Source: Shewanella fidelis ATCC BAA-318
GTDB lineage: Bacteria > Pseudomonadota > Gammaproteobacteria > Enterobacterales > Shewanellaceae
Assembly (NCBI RefSeq): GCF_000518605.1
Contig: NZ_JADX01000018.1
Span: 62,001-126,000 of the forward strand
Direction of reading: 5' to 3'
DNA: 64,000 bases
The position numbers and the translations under genes were made by a program. Shown in pieces: positions 36,714-46,138 of this stretch. Each line of letters starts with the position of its first letter. Positions within the stretch are counted from its first letter, which is position 1. Below the pieces are notes generated by a model that saw only the letters and a program-made list of their open reading frames with translations, was not told the DNA's origin and made no database searches.

Positions 36714-39700
36714 TTATTCTCCAAGACGATGTTGCAATAACTGTTCAATTAACAGTTTAAGTAAAGCGAGCCTGTCTTTCGCAGATTCAGACGGCATTGC
36801 AAATTTTAGCTTATTTGGCCCATCCATTCGATATACTTGGGGCTGAGTTTGCAACAAGCCGATGATAAAGGTTGGGTCAACTTTATTACTTTCACCAAAC
36901 TCTATACTACCACCTTTAGCATGCATTTCGATTTTTCTTAAGCCTAACTGAGTGGCTAGATGCTTATAAAGTGTCATCTCCATCAAGTTTTTAGTGGCAT
37001 CAGGCAGCATACCAAAGCGGTCGATTAACTCGACTTTGAGTTCATCAATCGCTTTTGCGGTTTCACAGTTGGCAATGCGTTTATACAGTGACAAGCGCAT
37101 ATTTACATCAGCGACATAGTCTTCAGGTAACAGCGCTGGGATCCTGAGTTCAATTTCACATTGATGACGCAACATCTGATTTAACGATGGCTCTTTACCT
37201 TGCTTGAGCGATTTGACTGCATCTTCAAGCATCTCCATATACAAGGTGAAGCCAATTTTAGAGATATGGCCGCTTTGCTCATCACCGAGTAGCTCACCGG
37301 CACCGCGGATCTCTAGATCTTGAGTTGCGAGCATAAAGCCTGCACCGAGATCTTCTAATGCACCAATGGCTTCGAGGCGTTTACGGGCATCCTTGGTCAT
37401 ACGTTTAGGATGCGGCGTTAATAAGTAAGCGTAGGCTTGATGATGTGAACGACCAACACGGCCACGTAATTGGTGTAACTGTGCCAAACCAAAGTTATCG
37501 GCACGCTCAATGACAATCGTGTTAGCCGACGGTACATCAATACCTGTTTCAATAATGGTGGTACACACAAGTACGTTAAAGCGCTGGTGATAAAAATCAG
37601 ACATCACCTTTTCAAGCTCACGCTCGCGCATCTGGCCGTGGGCGGTGACAACGCGTGCTTCAGGTAAAAGTTCACGAATTTCATCGGCACGCTTTTCAAT
37701 GCTTTCAACGCTATTATGCAGGAAGTAAACTTGACCGCCTCGGAGAATTTCACGCAGTAATGCTTCCCGAATGGTGGCTTCGTCATACTCTCGAACAAAG
37801 GTCTTTACTGCCAGGCGTTTAGCCGGTGGGGTCGCGATAATTGATAAATCGCGCATGCCAGACATTGCCATATTAAGCGTGCGTGGGATCGGCGTTGCGG
37901 TTAAGGTCAAAATGTCGACATTGGCTCTTAATGCTTTAATTTTTTCTTTTTGCCTGACACCAAAGCGATGCTCTTCATCGATGATCAGTAAACCTAAGTT
38001 TTCAAATTTAGCTTCAGACTGCAGCAGTTTATGGGTGCCGATCACAATATCGACTTTGCCATCAAGCAAGTCTTGCATCACTTGAGTTTGTTCTTTGGCG
38101 GTTTTAAAGCGCGACATCACCTCAATTTTAAACGGCCAATCAGCAAAGCGGTCTTTAAAGTTCTCATAGTGCTGCTGAGCAAGTAGGGTGGTTGGCACCA
38201 AAATCGCGACTTGACGGCCGTCATTTACCGCCACAAAAGCGGCGCGCATGGCAACTTCGGTTTTACCAAAGCCAACATCACCACACACCAATCTGTCCAT
38301 GGCGGTAGGTGAGCGCATATCTTCAAGAACAGCTTCAATTGCGGTCTCTTGGTCAACGGTTTCTTCATAAGGGAAGCTGTTGGCAAATTGCGCATATTCT
38401 TCTTGGTCGATACGGCAAGCTTCGCCCGGGCGTGCTTGTCTACGTGCGTAAACATCGAGTAGCTCTGCCGCGACATCGCGGATTTTTTCAACGGCCTTTT
38501 TCTTGGCTTTAGCCCAGCTTTCATTACCCAGTTTATTCAGTGTTGCTTCTTCATCAGGGCCAACACTGTAGCGGCTAATTAAATGTAGTGAAGCTACAGG
38601 GACGTATAGCTTATCGCCACCTGAGTACTCTAATACTAAGTATTCGGCAACTAAGCCGCCGGTATCGAGTGTTTCTAAACCTTGATAACGGGCTACACCA
38701 TGGTCAAGGTGCACGATTGGTTGGCCAACTTTGAGCTCTGCGAGGTTTTTAACCAATGCATCTGAGCTAATTTGGCGTTGCTTGTCGCGGCGACGGCGCT
38801 GAGAAATACGCTGACCGAAAAGTTCTGTTTCACAAATTAAACTGAACTTAGCGCCGGTTTTTTTCTCGATAATACAGCCTTGAGCTAAAGGCGACACAAT
38901 CAAGCCAAGCTTGGCTTTACTCGCCACAAATTCATCGAGGTGTGTAAATAGCTTAGGTTTTAAGTTTATTTTGCTTAATAGCTCAAGCAGTGCTTCACGG
39001 CGACCTTCAGACTCCGCACTGAATAGCATTCTATCGCCATCAGCGGCGTATTTTTCCAGTTCAGCCAAAGGCTGTTTAAGCTTGTGATTGGCACTAATGT
39101 CTGGAAGTTTACTGACTTTAGCCTCAATTGCCGTGCCAGTGTAACCTATATGCTTAAGGCCAAAACGGGGCAGGGCCTTAAACTGTGAGAAGATCTGTTC
39201 AGTGAGTAAATACAGCTCTTTAGGTGTCAGCAGTGGTCTTAGTGGATCAACTCGTCTGTCTTCATAACGGGCTTCTACCTCATTGAGGTGCGACTGGGTT
39301 GCCGCTTCAATATCACCGATAGTGACCAGCTGAGTACCATTAGGTAAATAATCAAACAGGGTGGCTGTTTCATCAAAAAACAGCGGTAAATAGTTTTCTA
39401 TGCCGGCGGGCATGGTCTTTTTGCTGACCATTTGGTAAATCGAGCCCGGCTCTTTAACTAATACTTCAAAGCGGCGACGATATCTTTGTCTGAAGCCTTC
39501 AATGGCTGCATCGTCGGTCGGAAACTCTTTCGCCGGTAATAGGCGAATGGCATTTATCTCTTTGCTAGAGCGCTGAGTTTCAGGATCGAAATGGCGGATA
39601 GTTTCCACTTCATCATCGAATAGCTCGATTCGAAACGGCTGACTTGAGCCCATTGGGAAGATATCAATAATTGAGCCACGTACGGCGAACTCGCCATGTT

Positions 39701-40187
39701 CGTATACTTGTTCAACCACATGATAACCGGTGTTGATCAACTGTTCGCGGACATCGAGAAGGCGATATTTATCGCCTTTTTCTAACATCAACACATTTCC
39801 TGTTAAAAAGGATTGCGGCGGCAGGCGTACCATTAAGGTGGTGATAGGAACAATGACGACTGCTTGCTCTGCTTGTGGGATCCGCGACAAGGCCTCAAGA
39901 CGTTGAGAGACGAGATCTTGATGGGGCGAAAAGCTGTCGTAGGGTAAGGTTTCTCGGTCTGGGAAAAGCCAAATCGATATTGACTGCTCACTAAGCAAAT
40001 AATTGAGTTCGGTTTCAAGCGCGATTGCCGTTGGCGTATCAGCGGTAACAACTAAGGTAACGTCCTTATGTTGTTTGGCAATATTAGCGATGGTCAGCGC
40101 TTGATCAGCGCCACCGAGTGTACACAGCGTTTGCGCGAGTTTTGCGCTTTTGACCGCTGGTGGAGTCAATACAGAAAAAGCATTCAT
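36714..40187 (-). CDS. mfd: Transcription-repair coupling factor Mfd
   Basis: ATP-dependent translocase that removes stalled RNA polymerase and recruits UvrA. 1157 aa (E. coli 1148). The UvrB-like N-terminal module spans about 1-350 with LPYDSFSPHQDLVSQRL. The RNA-polymerase-interacting domain is near 480-550 (HLDHGVARYQGLETL), and the Walker A GDVGFGKTEVAMRAAF near 635. Walker B is IIDEEHRFGVRQKEK near 735, with TLTATPIPRTL and LHQLRGRVGRSHHQAYAYLL in the second RecA lobe. The C-terminal D7 autoinhibition domain ends with LEQLLQHRLGE-like sequence. It is the first gene of an mfd-csiV unit. Confidence 0.98.
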   Translation of the reverse strand: MNAFSVLTPPAVKSAKLAQTLCTLGGADQALTIANIAKQHKDVTLVVTADTPTAIALETELNYLLSEQSISIWLFPDRETLPYDSFSPHQDLVSQRLEALSRIPQAEQAVVIVPITTLMVRLPPQSFLTGNVLMLEKGDKYRLLDVREQLINTGYHVVEQVYEHGEFAVRGSIIDIFPMGSSQPFRIELFDDEVETIRHFDPETQRSSKEINAIRLLPAKEFPTDDAAIEGFRQRYRRRFEVLVKEPGSIYQMVSKKTMPAGIENYLPLFFDETATLFDYLPNGTQLVTIGDIEAATQSHLNEVEARYEDRRVDPLRPLLTPKELYLLTEQIFSQFKALPRFGLKHIGYTGTAIEAKVSKLPDISANHKLKQPLAELEKYAADGDRMLFSAESEGRREALLELLSKINLKPKLFTHLDEFVASKAKLGLIVSPLAQGCIIEKKTGAKFSLICETELFGQRISQRRRRDKQRQISSDALVKNLAELKVGQPIVHLDHGVARYQGLETLDTGGLVAEYLVLEYSGGDKLYVPVASLHLISRYSVGPDEEATLNKLGNESWAKAKKKAVEKIRDVAAELLDVYARRQARPGEACRIDQEEYAQFANSFPYEETVDQETAIEAVLEDMRSPTAMDRLVCGDVGFGKTEVAMRAAFVAVNDGRQVAILVPTTLLAQQHYENFKDRFADWPFKIEVMSRFKTAKEQTQVMQDLLDGKVDIVIGTHKLLQSEAKFENLGLLIIDEEHRFGVRQKEKIKALRANVDILTLTATPIPRTLNMAMSGMRDLSIIATPPAKRLAVKTFVREYDEATIREALLREILRGGQVYFLHNSVESIEKRADEIRELLPEARVVTAHGQMRERELEKVMSDFYHQRFNVLVCTTIIETGIDVPSANTIVIERADNFGLAQLHQLRGRVGRSHHQAYAYLLTPHPKRMTKDARKRLEAIGALEDLGAGFMLATQDLEIRGAGELLGDEQSGHISKIGFTLYMEMLEDAVKSLKQGKEPSLNQMLRHQCEIELRIPALLPEDYVADVNMRLSLYKRIANCETAKAIDELKVELIDRFGMLPDATKNLMEMTLYKHLATQLGLRKIEMHAKGGSIEFGESNKVDPTFIIGLLQTQPQVYRMDGPNKLKFAMPSESAKDRLALLKLLIEQLLQHRLGE

Positions 40188-40276
40188 TAAGGCGAGGAAA
40201 CAGGTCCATTAGCAGTAAAGTTGCTAAGTATTGTAGAGGCTTGTCTCCACTCATGCCAGTGAAAATTGGTTTTGTA

Positions 40277-40891
40277 TTAGCGCGCTAACTGACGTAATTT
40301 TAGTTGTTTCTGTTGCAAGCTTAAGCTGGCTTTTACGAGTTGCTCAACATCGCTCTCTTGGATCACAGTAAAACTAAACTCACAGGCATAGTGTGCAACG
40401 GTATGATCGCTGTCATTGGGCGTTGAGATTAACTTGGATTGCGCTTGTTCTAACAGTCTGCAGCTTTGTACCTTTGCAATAGATAATAATGCAACCAGTT
40501 CCTCTTTTATGTGTAAGGTCGCTTTAAATTCAAGCCCAAGTTCAAATGGTTCGGTACTGACAATCGTAAAGCCACTGCCACCAAAGTGGGTTGCAGCATA
40601 TTTATCGCCTTCATATTGTTCTTGTGCCATTACATGTTGCAGCACCATGTCGATTTTGCGTGACTGCAATTTGAGAAACTCCACCACGGTTTTGGCCTCA
40701 TCATCGAGATGGCGAAGTTGCAACAAACAATCAGATTCCAGTGCTTTTACATCACTGATAAGTTGCAAGCCGCTTGGTAGCATGGCACTGAGTAATTCGG
40801 CAGATGGTGGCGAGTTAGTGCTATCCCAAGGACTCAAATAGACATCAAATGGATGATTAATACTAAAATAGGCGCTAGAGTCGGTTAACAA
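40277..40891 (-). CDS. PilZ-like protein, mfd/lolC neighbour type
   Basis: 204 aa. The fold assignment rests on a PilZ-like strand pattern and on GGSGFTIVSTEPFELG (about 108-122), the counterpart of the D/N-x-S-x-x-G motif. A convincing RxxxR c-di-GMP motif is not visible, so binding is doubtful. In Vibrio cholerae, as I recall it, a PilZ protein (PlzB) also lies between mfd and the lol genes, which supports orthology. The N-terminal half may be a YcgR-like or degenerate barrel. It is transcribed divergently from lolC. Its C-terminus is a Gln/Lys/Leu-rich helix. Confidence 0.62.
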   Translation of the reverse strand: MLTDSSAYFSINHPFDVYLSPWDSTNSPPSAELLSAMLPSGLQLISDVKALESDCLLQLRHLDDEAKTVVEFLKLQSRKIDMVLQHVMAQEQYEGDKYAATHFGGSGFTIVSTEPFELGLEFKATLHIKEELVALLSIAKVQSCRLLEQAQSKLISTPNDSDHTVAHYACEFSFTVIQESDVEQLVKASLSLQQKQLKLRQLAR

Positions 40892-41110
40892 GGGAGTTGC
40901 CTCTTGTTTTTAGGGGGCTAATACCCCTATTATCGTGCGCATCTTTATGATTTAGCAAGACTCGAGGCAAAATGTCTTGGTTTGAATTAAGCGATTGCAG
41001 CAAGCCTGCACAAATTATCTATGCAGCGTCATAAGCCTCATTAACCCAAGGGCGTCGCGTTTTTTACTCGGTATGAGTTTGCTATCAGTCGATTTTATTT
41101 GGATTTATTA

Positions 41111-42334
41111 ATGAATTTTTCATTATCGTTTTATATAGGTTACCGTTATTGGCGTGCGCGCAAAGCGAATGCGTTTGCCTCGTTTATTACTATCTTTGCG
41201 GTGTCAGGTATTTTGCTCGGGGTTGCTGCATTAATTGTGGTGAGTTCGGTGATGAATGGACTTGAAGGCCAATTAAAACAACGGATCTTAGGTGCTGTGC
41301 CGCAATTAACCGTACATTCTCAAACGCCCATCGAGAATTGGCAGCAGCAAGCGTTAAAGTTAACCGAGTTGCCGGGTGTCGTAGGAGCAACAGCAAGTGT
41401 TGCTACCCAAGCAATGCTGCAATCACCATCCAACATCGGTGCTGCGCAAGTGTACGGTGTTTATCCTGAGCAGGAAAAGGCGTTATTGAGTGCGACACGT
41501 AACGTTTACTCAGGTGATTTTGACGATTTAGAGTCTGGAAAATATCGCATTATTTTAGGCGCAGAATTAGCCAGAATGCTGGATGTCGCCCCCGGCGATA
41601 AAGTTCGTGTCTTAAGTGGTGATGGGGTGGTGTATACGCCACTTGGACCGGTTCCGAGCCAGCGCAAGTTCACTGTTGTCGGCGTTTTTGAGATGGGTTC
41701 ACAAGTTGATGCAACATTGGCTTACGTACATCATGATGACGCTCAAAGGCTAATGCGGCAAACCGCGGGACAAGTTAAAGAGTTGCGCCTTTATTTTGAT
41801 GATCCTTTTAATGCAGCAGCGATAGCGCCGCAGGTTATTAAACAATTTTCGCAAGCGGTTACCACAACCGATTGGCGTGATACTTATGGCCATCTGTTTG
41901 GCGCGGTAAAAATGGAAAAGAACATGATGTCGTTAATGCTCAGCCTTATTATCGCGGTTGCAGCGTTCAATATTGTATCGGCACTGGTCATGATGGTGGT
42001 GGATAAGACTACTGATGTAGCTGTATTGAAAACTCAAGGTTTAACGACTGCCAATGTGATGGGAATTTTCCTTATTCAAGGTTCATTAAATGCCATTATT
42101 GGTTTGTTGTCAGGTTTGGCTGTTGGTGTGTTGTTAACCCTTAACCTCAACAGTATTACTCACGCCCTTGGGATCTCTATTTTAGGAGCTGGGCAGAACT
42201 TGCCGGTGCAGTTGCAGTTCAGTCAATTGACTTGGATTGTTGTTGGAACATTGGCAATCACACTTATTGCCACGATTTACCCTGCAATACGTGCGGCTAA
42301 TGTGCAACCGGCAACAGCATTGAGATACGAATAA
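41111..42334 (+). CDS. lolC: Lipoprotein-releasing permease LolC
   Basis: 407 aa, with the start taken at ATG 41111 (GGATTTATT upstream); a TTG four codons earlier is unlikely. LolC pairs with LolE and the LolD ATPase to extract lipoproteins from the inner membrane and hand them to LolA. Four membrane helices: about 24-46 (FASFITIFAVSGILLGVAALIVVSSVMNGLE), about 275-297, 322-344 and 374-395. The large periplasmic domain lies between helices 1 and 2 and contains the LolA-hook region (PLGPVPSQRKF). FxxVRMEKNMMxLLLSLIVAVAAFNI-like sequence and the terminal PATALRYE match E. coli LolC. Confidence 0.93.
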   Translation: MNFSLSFYIGYRYWRARKANAFASFITIFAVSGILLGVAALIVVSSVMNGLEGQLKQRILGAVPQLTVHSQTPIENWQQQALKLTELPGVVGATASVATQAMLQSPSNIGAAQVYGVYPEQEKALLSATRNVYSGDFDDLESGKYRIILGAELARMLDVAPGDKVRVLSGDGVVYTPLGPVPSQRKFTVVGVFEMGSQVDATLAYVHHDDAQRLMRQTAGQVKELRLYFDDPFNAAAIAPQVIKQFSQAVTTTDWRDTYGHLFGAVKMEKNMMSLMLSLIIAVAAFNIVSALVMMVVDKTTDVAVLKTQGLTTANVMGIFLIQGSLNAIIGLLSGLAVGVLLTLNLNSITHALGISILGAGQNLPVQLQFSQLTWIVVGTLAITLIATIYPAIRAANVQPATALRYE

Positions 42335-42427
42335 GCTCAGTTTTGCATTGTGCTGATATAAATCAACCAAGATTAATCCTTAGGGATTAAGTTGATCATG
42401 ATAAAAGATATGAATAGCGAGTTAATA

Positions 42428-43126
42428 ATGAACCAAGAGTTATTGCTACATGTAAGCAAGGTGAGTAAGCGTTATCAAGAAGGTAGTGTCGATACCCAAG
42501 TTTTACACGATGTTGATCTACAAGTGTTTAAAGGTGAACAGCTTGCGATAGTAGGTAGCTCTGGTTCTGGCAAAAGTACCTTACTGCATATTATGGGGAC
42601 ACTGGATAGCCCTAGTAGCGGCAGTGTAACTATGTTAGGTGAAGATCTCTATAAGCTATCAAGCGCACGCCAAGCGCAGATCCGCAACGAGAACTTAGGT
42701 TTTATTTATCAGTTTCATCACTTGTTGCCTGAGTTTACCGCACTTGAAAACGTATCAATGCCGGCATTAATTCAAGGCCAAAGCCGTAAACAGGTGGAAG
42801 CTAAAGCGAGTGCGTTACTTCAGCGAGTAGGGCTAAGCCATAGGTTAAAACATACTCCAGCCGAAATGTCTGGTGGTGAGCGTCAGCGTGTGGCTATTGC
42901 CAGAGCCTTGATTAATGATCCTAAGTTAGTGCTGGCAGATGAGCCTACCGGTAATCTTGACGCTAAAAGCGGTGAGGCGGTGTATCAGTTAATTACTGAG
43001 CTTGCTGCGCAATTAGGCACAGCGTTTGTCGTGGTAACTCATGACCAAAAGTTAGCTGCACGTATGGACAGACAACTACACATGAAAGATGGCCGCTTGG
43101 TAACACAGCAGGAACTCACGGCATGA
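42428..43126 (+). CDS. lolD: Lipoprotein-releasing ATPase LolD
   Basis: 232-aa ABC ATPase (E. coli 233) driving LolC/LolE. The start is ATG 42428, not one of the earlier in-frame codons: [20 protein letters not shown] aligns with MNKILLQCDNLCKRYQEGS, and GAG lies six bases upstream. Walker [16 protein letters not shown], the Lol-specific [21 protein letters not shown] (Q-loop region), signature [14 protein letters not shown], Walker [13 protein letters not shown] and the H-loop VVTHD are present. It overlaps lolE by 4 bases. Confidence 0.97.
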   Translation: MNQELLLHVSKVSKRYQEGSVDTQVLHDVDLQVFKGEQLAIVGSSGSGKSTLLHIMGTLDSPSSGSVTMLGEDLYKLSSARQAQIRNENLGFIYQFHHLLPEFTALENVSMPALIQGQSRKQVEAKASALLQRVGLSHRLKHTPAEMSGGERQRVAIARALINDPKLVLADEPTGNLDAKSGEAVYQLITELAAQLGTAFVVVTHDQKLAARMDRQLHMKDGRLVTQQELTA

Positions 43127-44376
43127 GAAGTTTGTTAGCGATGTGGGTGGGGTGGCGTTTTTATTTGGCGCGCCAATCTAACCGGTTTATCAATTTCATC
43201 TCATTTGCTTCAACAGCGGGTATTGCGCTGGGGGTTGCTGTTCTCATCGTGGTGTTATCGGCGATGAATGGCTTTGAAAAAGAGCTAGAACAACGTTTAT
43301 TAGGCGTGGTATCCCATGGGGAGTTAATTGGTGTAAATGAGCCGATTCATGATTGGCAAAATATCGTCAATGATGCCAAGCAGATCCCAGGTATTGTAGG
43401 TGCCGCCCCTTTTGTGCGTATGCAAGGATTAGTACAAAAGGTAGGCGGTTTTCAAGGCTTAACAGTACTTGGTGTCGATATTGATCGCGAGGCGGACGTT
43501 TCCAACATAAAACAATTTATGTCAGAGCAGAGCTGGCAAAGCCTTGGTGAACACCAAACAAATAATATTGTGTTAGGCCGAGGGCTTGCCAAAAGCCTAG
43601 ATCTTAAAGTCGGTCAGTCGCTGAGTTTATACATGCCGAATGTCAATGCTTCAACACAGCGTAAAATAGCCGCGGCTAAAAGCCATCGCTTTGTGGTGTC
43701 GGGAATTTTTGAACTTGGCGGTGAACTCGACACGAGCACAGCTTATATTCCGATGCAATATGCTGCGAAGACGCTTAACTTAGGCGAGAGTGTTTCTGGC
43801 GTGCGAATTAAGGTTGATGATGTATTTGCAGCGCCAAGGCTAATTAGAGATCTTGGTTATAGCCAGCAGCAATATGTCTATATTTCAGATTGGACCCGAA
43901 CTCAAGGTCATCTCTATCAAGATATACAGCTTGTACGTATGGTGATGTACCTGGTGCTAGCGCTGGTGATCGCCGTAGCTTGCTTTAATATCGTATCGAC
44001 CTTAGTCATGGCTGTACGTGATAAACAATCTGAGATTGCTATTTTATTGACGATGGGAATGAAAAAAGCCTCAGTAATGTTGATATTTGTCGTACAGGGA
44101 GCGTTTAACGGCATACTTGGTTGCGCAATCGGTGCTGCACTTGGGGTTAGCGTCGCGCTTAATTTAAGTGCTATTGCCAAAGGAATTGAATCAATATTGG
44201 GAATTCAATTGCTATCAGCGGATGTGTATTTTATTGATTTCTTACCATCGCAACTCAATGGCGGAGATGTGGTTACTGTAGTGTGCTTAGCCTTTATTAT
44301 GAGTGTGATAGCAACCTTATATCCGGCATGGAAAGCGAGCCAAACATTGCCTGCTCGAGCGCTGGCTGGAAGGTAG
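43123..44376 (+). CDS. lolE: Lipoprotein-releasing permease LolE
   Basis: 417 aa, about 25-30% like LolC in the window. Start ATG overlaps lolD stop. [22 protein letters not shown] leads into the first helix (about 24-48). Periplasmic domain about 50-265 with [13 protein letters not shown]-like loop. Three more helices near 277-300, 320-345 and 375-400 end in PARALAGR. Having both LolC and LolE, rather than a single LolF, is the gammaproteobacterial arrangement. The order lolC-lolD-lolE is complete and ends in a terminator. Confidence 0.93.
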   Translation: MRSLLAMWVGWRFYLARQSNRFINFISFASTAGIALGVAVLIVVLSAMNGFEKELEQRLLGVVSHGELIGVNEPIHDWQNIVNDAKQIPGIVGAAPFVRMQGLVQKVGGFQGLTVLGVDIDREADVSNIKQFMSEQSWQSLGEHQTNNIVLGRGLAKSLDLKVGQSLSLYMPNVNASTQRKIAAAKSHRFVVSGIFELGGELDTSTAYIPMQYAAKTLNLGESVSGVRIKVDDVFAAPRLIRDLGYSQQQYVYISDWTRTQGHLYQDIQLVRMVMYLVLALVIAVACFNIVSTLVMAVRDKQSEIAILLTMGMKKASVMLIFVVQGAFNGILGCAIGAALGVSVALNLSAIAKGIESILGIQLLSADVYFIDFLPSQLNGGDVVTVVCLAFIMSVIATLYPAWKASQTLPARALAGR

Positions 44377-44398
44377 TCGTTGCGATTTTGCTGTTAAA

Positions 44399-44424
44399 AA
44401 AACGCCAGCAGTCTCTGGCGTTTT
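44399..44424 (+). terminator. Terminator of lolCDE
   Basis: Perfect 10-bp stem AAAACGCCAG / CTGGCGTTTT, loop CAGTCT; symmetric, so it may also end the opposite-strand gene at 44454. Confidence 0.88.
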
Positions 44425-44453
44425 ATCATGTTAATTAGGGCGGTGTTACAAAA

Positions 44454-44834
44454 CTACTCGTTTAACCACGCAAATGCATCAGTTTCATTGTCAAAAAACT
44501 TCATTTCACCCGCAACAAACCAGCGGCCAATTTTAGCAGCGGTTTCTTGCCAGCCTTTATTGCCATAAAGCGCAATTTTTACAAATTGATTGCCATGTTT
44601 TAGCCCAAGCTTAAAGTCATCCCAAGCAGCACTTAGCTCCCATCCCTCTAGCTCTGTTGCATCGAATAGCGCTTTGATTTTGGGCTGTTTTACCTCAGAT
44701 AGCGCAGAGTCAATTACTGGTGTGATCGCTAGGTAATCGCTGTGGGATAACTTTCCTTTGGCTTTGAGAGTGAGAAAGAACTCATCTGCGACTCTTTCTA
44801 TTCCAATGGAAAAACCATGTCGTAATGTATTCAT
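44454..44834 (-). CDS. SpoIIAA-like (STAS-related) protein
   Basis: 126 aa. I chose the second ATG (44834), because GAGGA lies eight bases ahead of it, whereas the first ATG directly abuts that sequence. The alternating fold and residues FSIGIERVADEFFLTLKAKG, FDATELEGWELSAAWDDFK and IALYGNKGWQE resemble the SpoIIAA-like family (PF11964 type) found singly in many bacteria. No phosphorylatable Ser in an anti-anti-sigma motif is evident, so it is probably not a classical switch protein. Partners are unknown. Confidence 0.78.
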   Translation of the reverse strand: MNTLRHGFSIGIERVADEFFLTLKAKGKLSHSDYLAITPVIDSALSEVKQPKIKALFDATELEGWELSAAWDDFKLGLKHGNQFVKIALYGNKGWQETAAKIGRWFVAGEMKFFDNETDAFAWLNE

Positions 44835-45078
44835 ATAAATCATCCTCGCAAATGAACAGTTGATTAATTTTCACCAGCGCAGCGGTGTTACTCAAGGCAT
44901 TAATATGTCGAACCTTGTTGAGTAGCTATACGGATAATGGCATTGATATCAATGTATATCACGTTTATGCTCTCGAGTAATTTAACGCTGGAGTAAAAGG
45001 CGCTGAAAAAAGGTTAGCCTTTTACTGCATTAGGTATAGAAGAGCTGGGATATAAAACCAAGCCTAAAGGAATTAAAA

Positions 45079-45993
45079 ATGGATCAGCAAGTGTATGCAA
45101 TTGGCGTAAAAGGCCAGAAGTGGGGCGAAGCAGAAAAAGCTCAATGGTTGAATGGTCAGTCAGTTAAGCGCTCTTATCAAGATGAAGTACTGGTTAAGAT
45201 ACTAGCGTTAAAAGAGCGATTTGATCTAGAGCAGTATGGCGCGCTTTCATACGATGTAGATCGTTACCCTTTGTACGCGGTTAAATCAAAAAATTGGGAT
45301 TTAACTAAGCCAACGATATTGGTGACGGGAGGTGTGCATGGCTATGAAACCAGTGGCGTACAAGGAGCTATCCGTTTTGCTGAAACTAAAGCTGCTGATT
45401 ATGCCAAAGCGTTTAATATTCTGGTGGTGCCATGTATTAGCCCTTGGGGCTATGAAACCATCAACCGTTGGAATCCAAACGCTGTTGACCCAAATCGCTC
45501 TTTTTATGCAGATAGCCCAGCAGAAGAATCTGCCGCGTTAATCAAGCTATTAGCGGATTTGGGCGTAGAGATATTTGCTCATATTGACCTACATGAAACG
45601 ACCGATACTGATAATAGTGAATTTAGACCTGCACTTGCCGCACGTGACGCAGTAGAGCATAGCAATTGGAATATACCAGATGGTTTTTATTTAGTGGGTG
45701 ACACAATTAACCCGCAAGATGCGTTTCAAACCGCTATGATTGAAGCCGTTGCAAAGGTAACCCACATTGCACCAGCCGATGAAGATGGCAAGCTAATTGG
45801 CGTTGAACTAGCGCAATTTGGCGTAATCAATTATGCGACAAAAGCCTTAGGTTTATGTGCTGGCGTGACAGATGCGAAATATGTGACGACCACAGAAGTG
45901 TATCCAGATAGCCCGTTGGTGGATGATGAGAACTGTATTGTGGCGCAAGTTGCCGCGATTACAGGCGGCTTGGATCACCTATTGAGTTTGTAA
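45079..45993 (+). CDS. M14-family zinc metallocarboxypeptidase-like protein
   Basis: 304 aa, no signal peptide, so probably cytosolic. The zinc site reads His87 and Glu90 (GGVHGYETSG) plus His172 (HIDLHETTD). ISPWGYETINRWN and DPNRSFY correspond to the Arg/Asn substrate-binding part of carboxypeptidase-like folds. The family includes succinylglutamate desuccinylase/aspartoacylase-like members, but the astE signature is not convincing and no other ast gene is near. Likely a peptidase or deacylase of unknown substrate. AAGGAAT precedes the start; a terminator follows. Confidence 0.85.
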   Translation: MDQQVYAIGVKGQKWGEAEKAQWLNGQSVKRSYQDEVLVKILALKERFDLEQYGALSYDVDRYPLYAVKSKNWDLTKPTILVTGGVHGYETSGVQGAIRFAETKAADYAKAFNILVVPCISPWGYETINRWNPNAVDPNRSFYADSPAEESAALIKLLADLGVEIFAHIDLHETTDTDNSEFRPALAARDAVEHSNWNIPDGFYLVGDTINPQDAFQTAMIEAVAKVTHIAPADEDGKLIGVELAQFGVINYATKALGLCAGVTDAKYVTTTEVYPDSPLVDDENCIVAQVAAITGGLDHLLSL

Positions 45994-46022
45994 CCACAGC
46001 TTTAAAGTTTGATTTATACTCT

Positions 46023-46051
46023 AAGCCTCGTCAATTCAACGAGGCTTTTTT
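46023..46051 (+). terminator. Terminator of the M14 peptidase gene
   Basis: Perfect 9-bp stem AAGCCTCGT / ACGAGGCTT, 7-base loop, T-run. Confidence 0.88.
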
Positions 46052-46138
46052 ATAAGTAAGCGTGTTGCTATTAAGGGATGAATGCAGCAATGTTGGTTTC
46101 TCTAGGATGTAGTTTATGTAAACTTAAAAGGATTTTTA

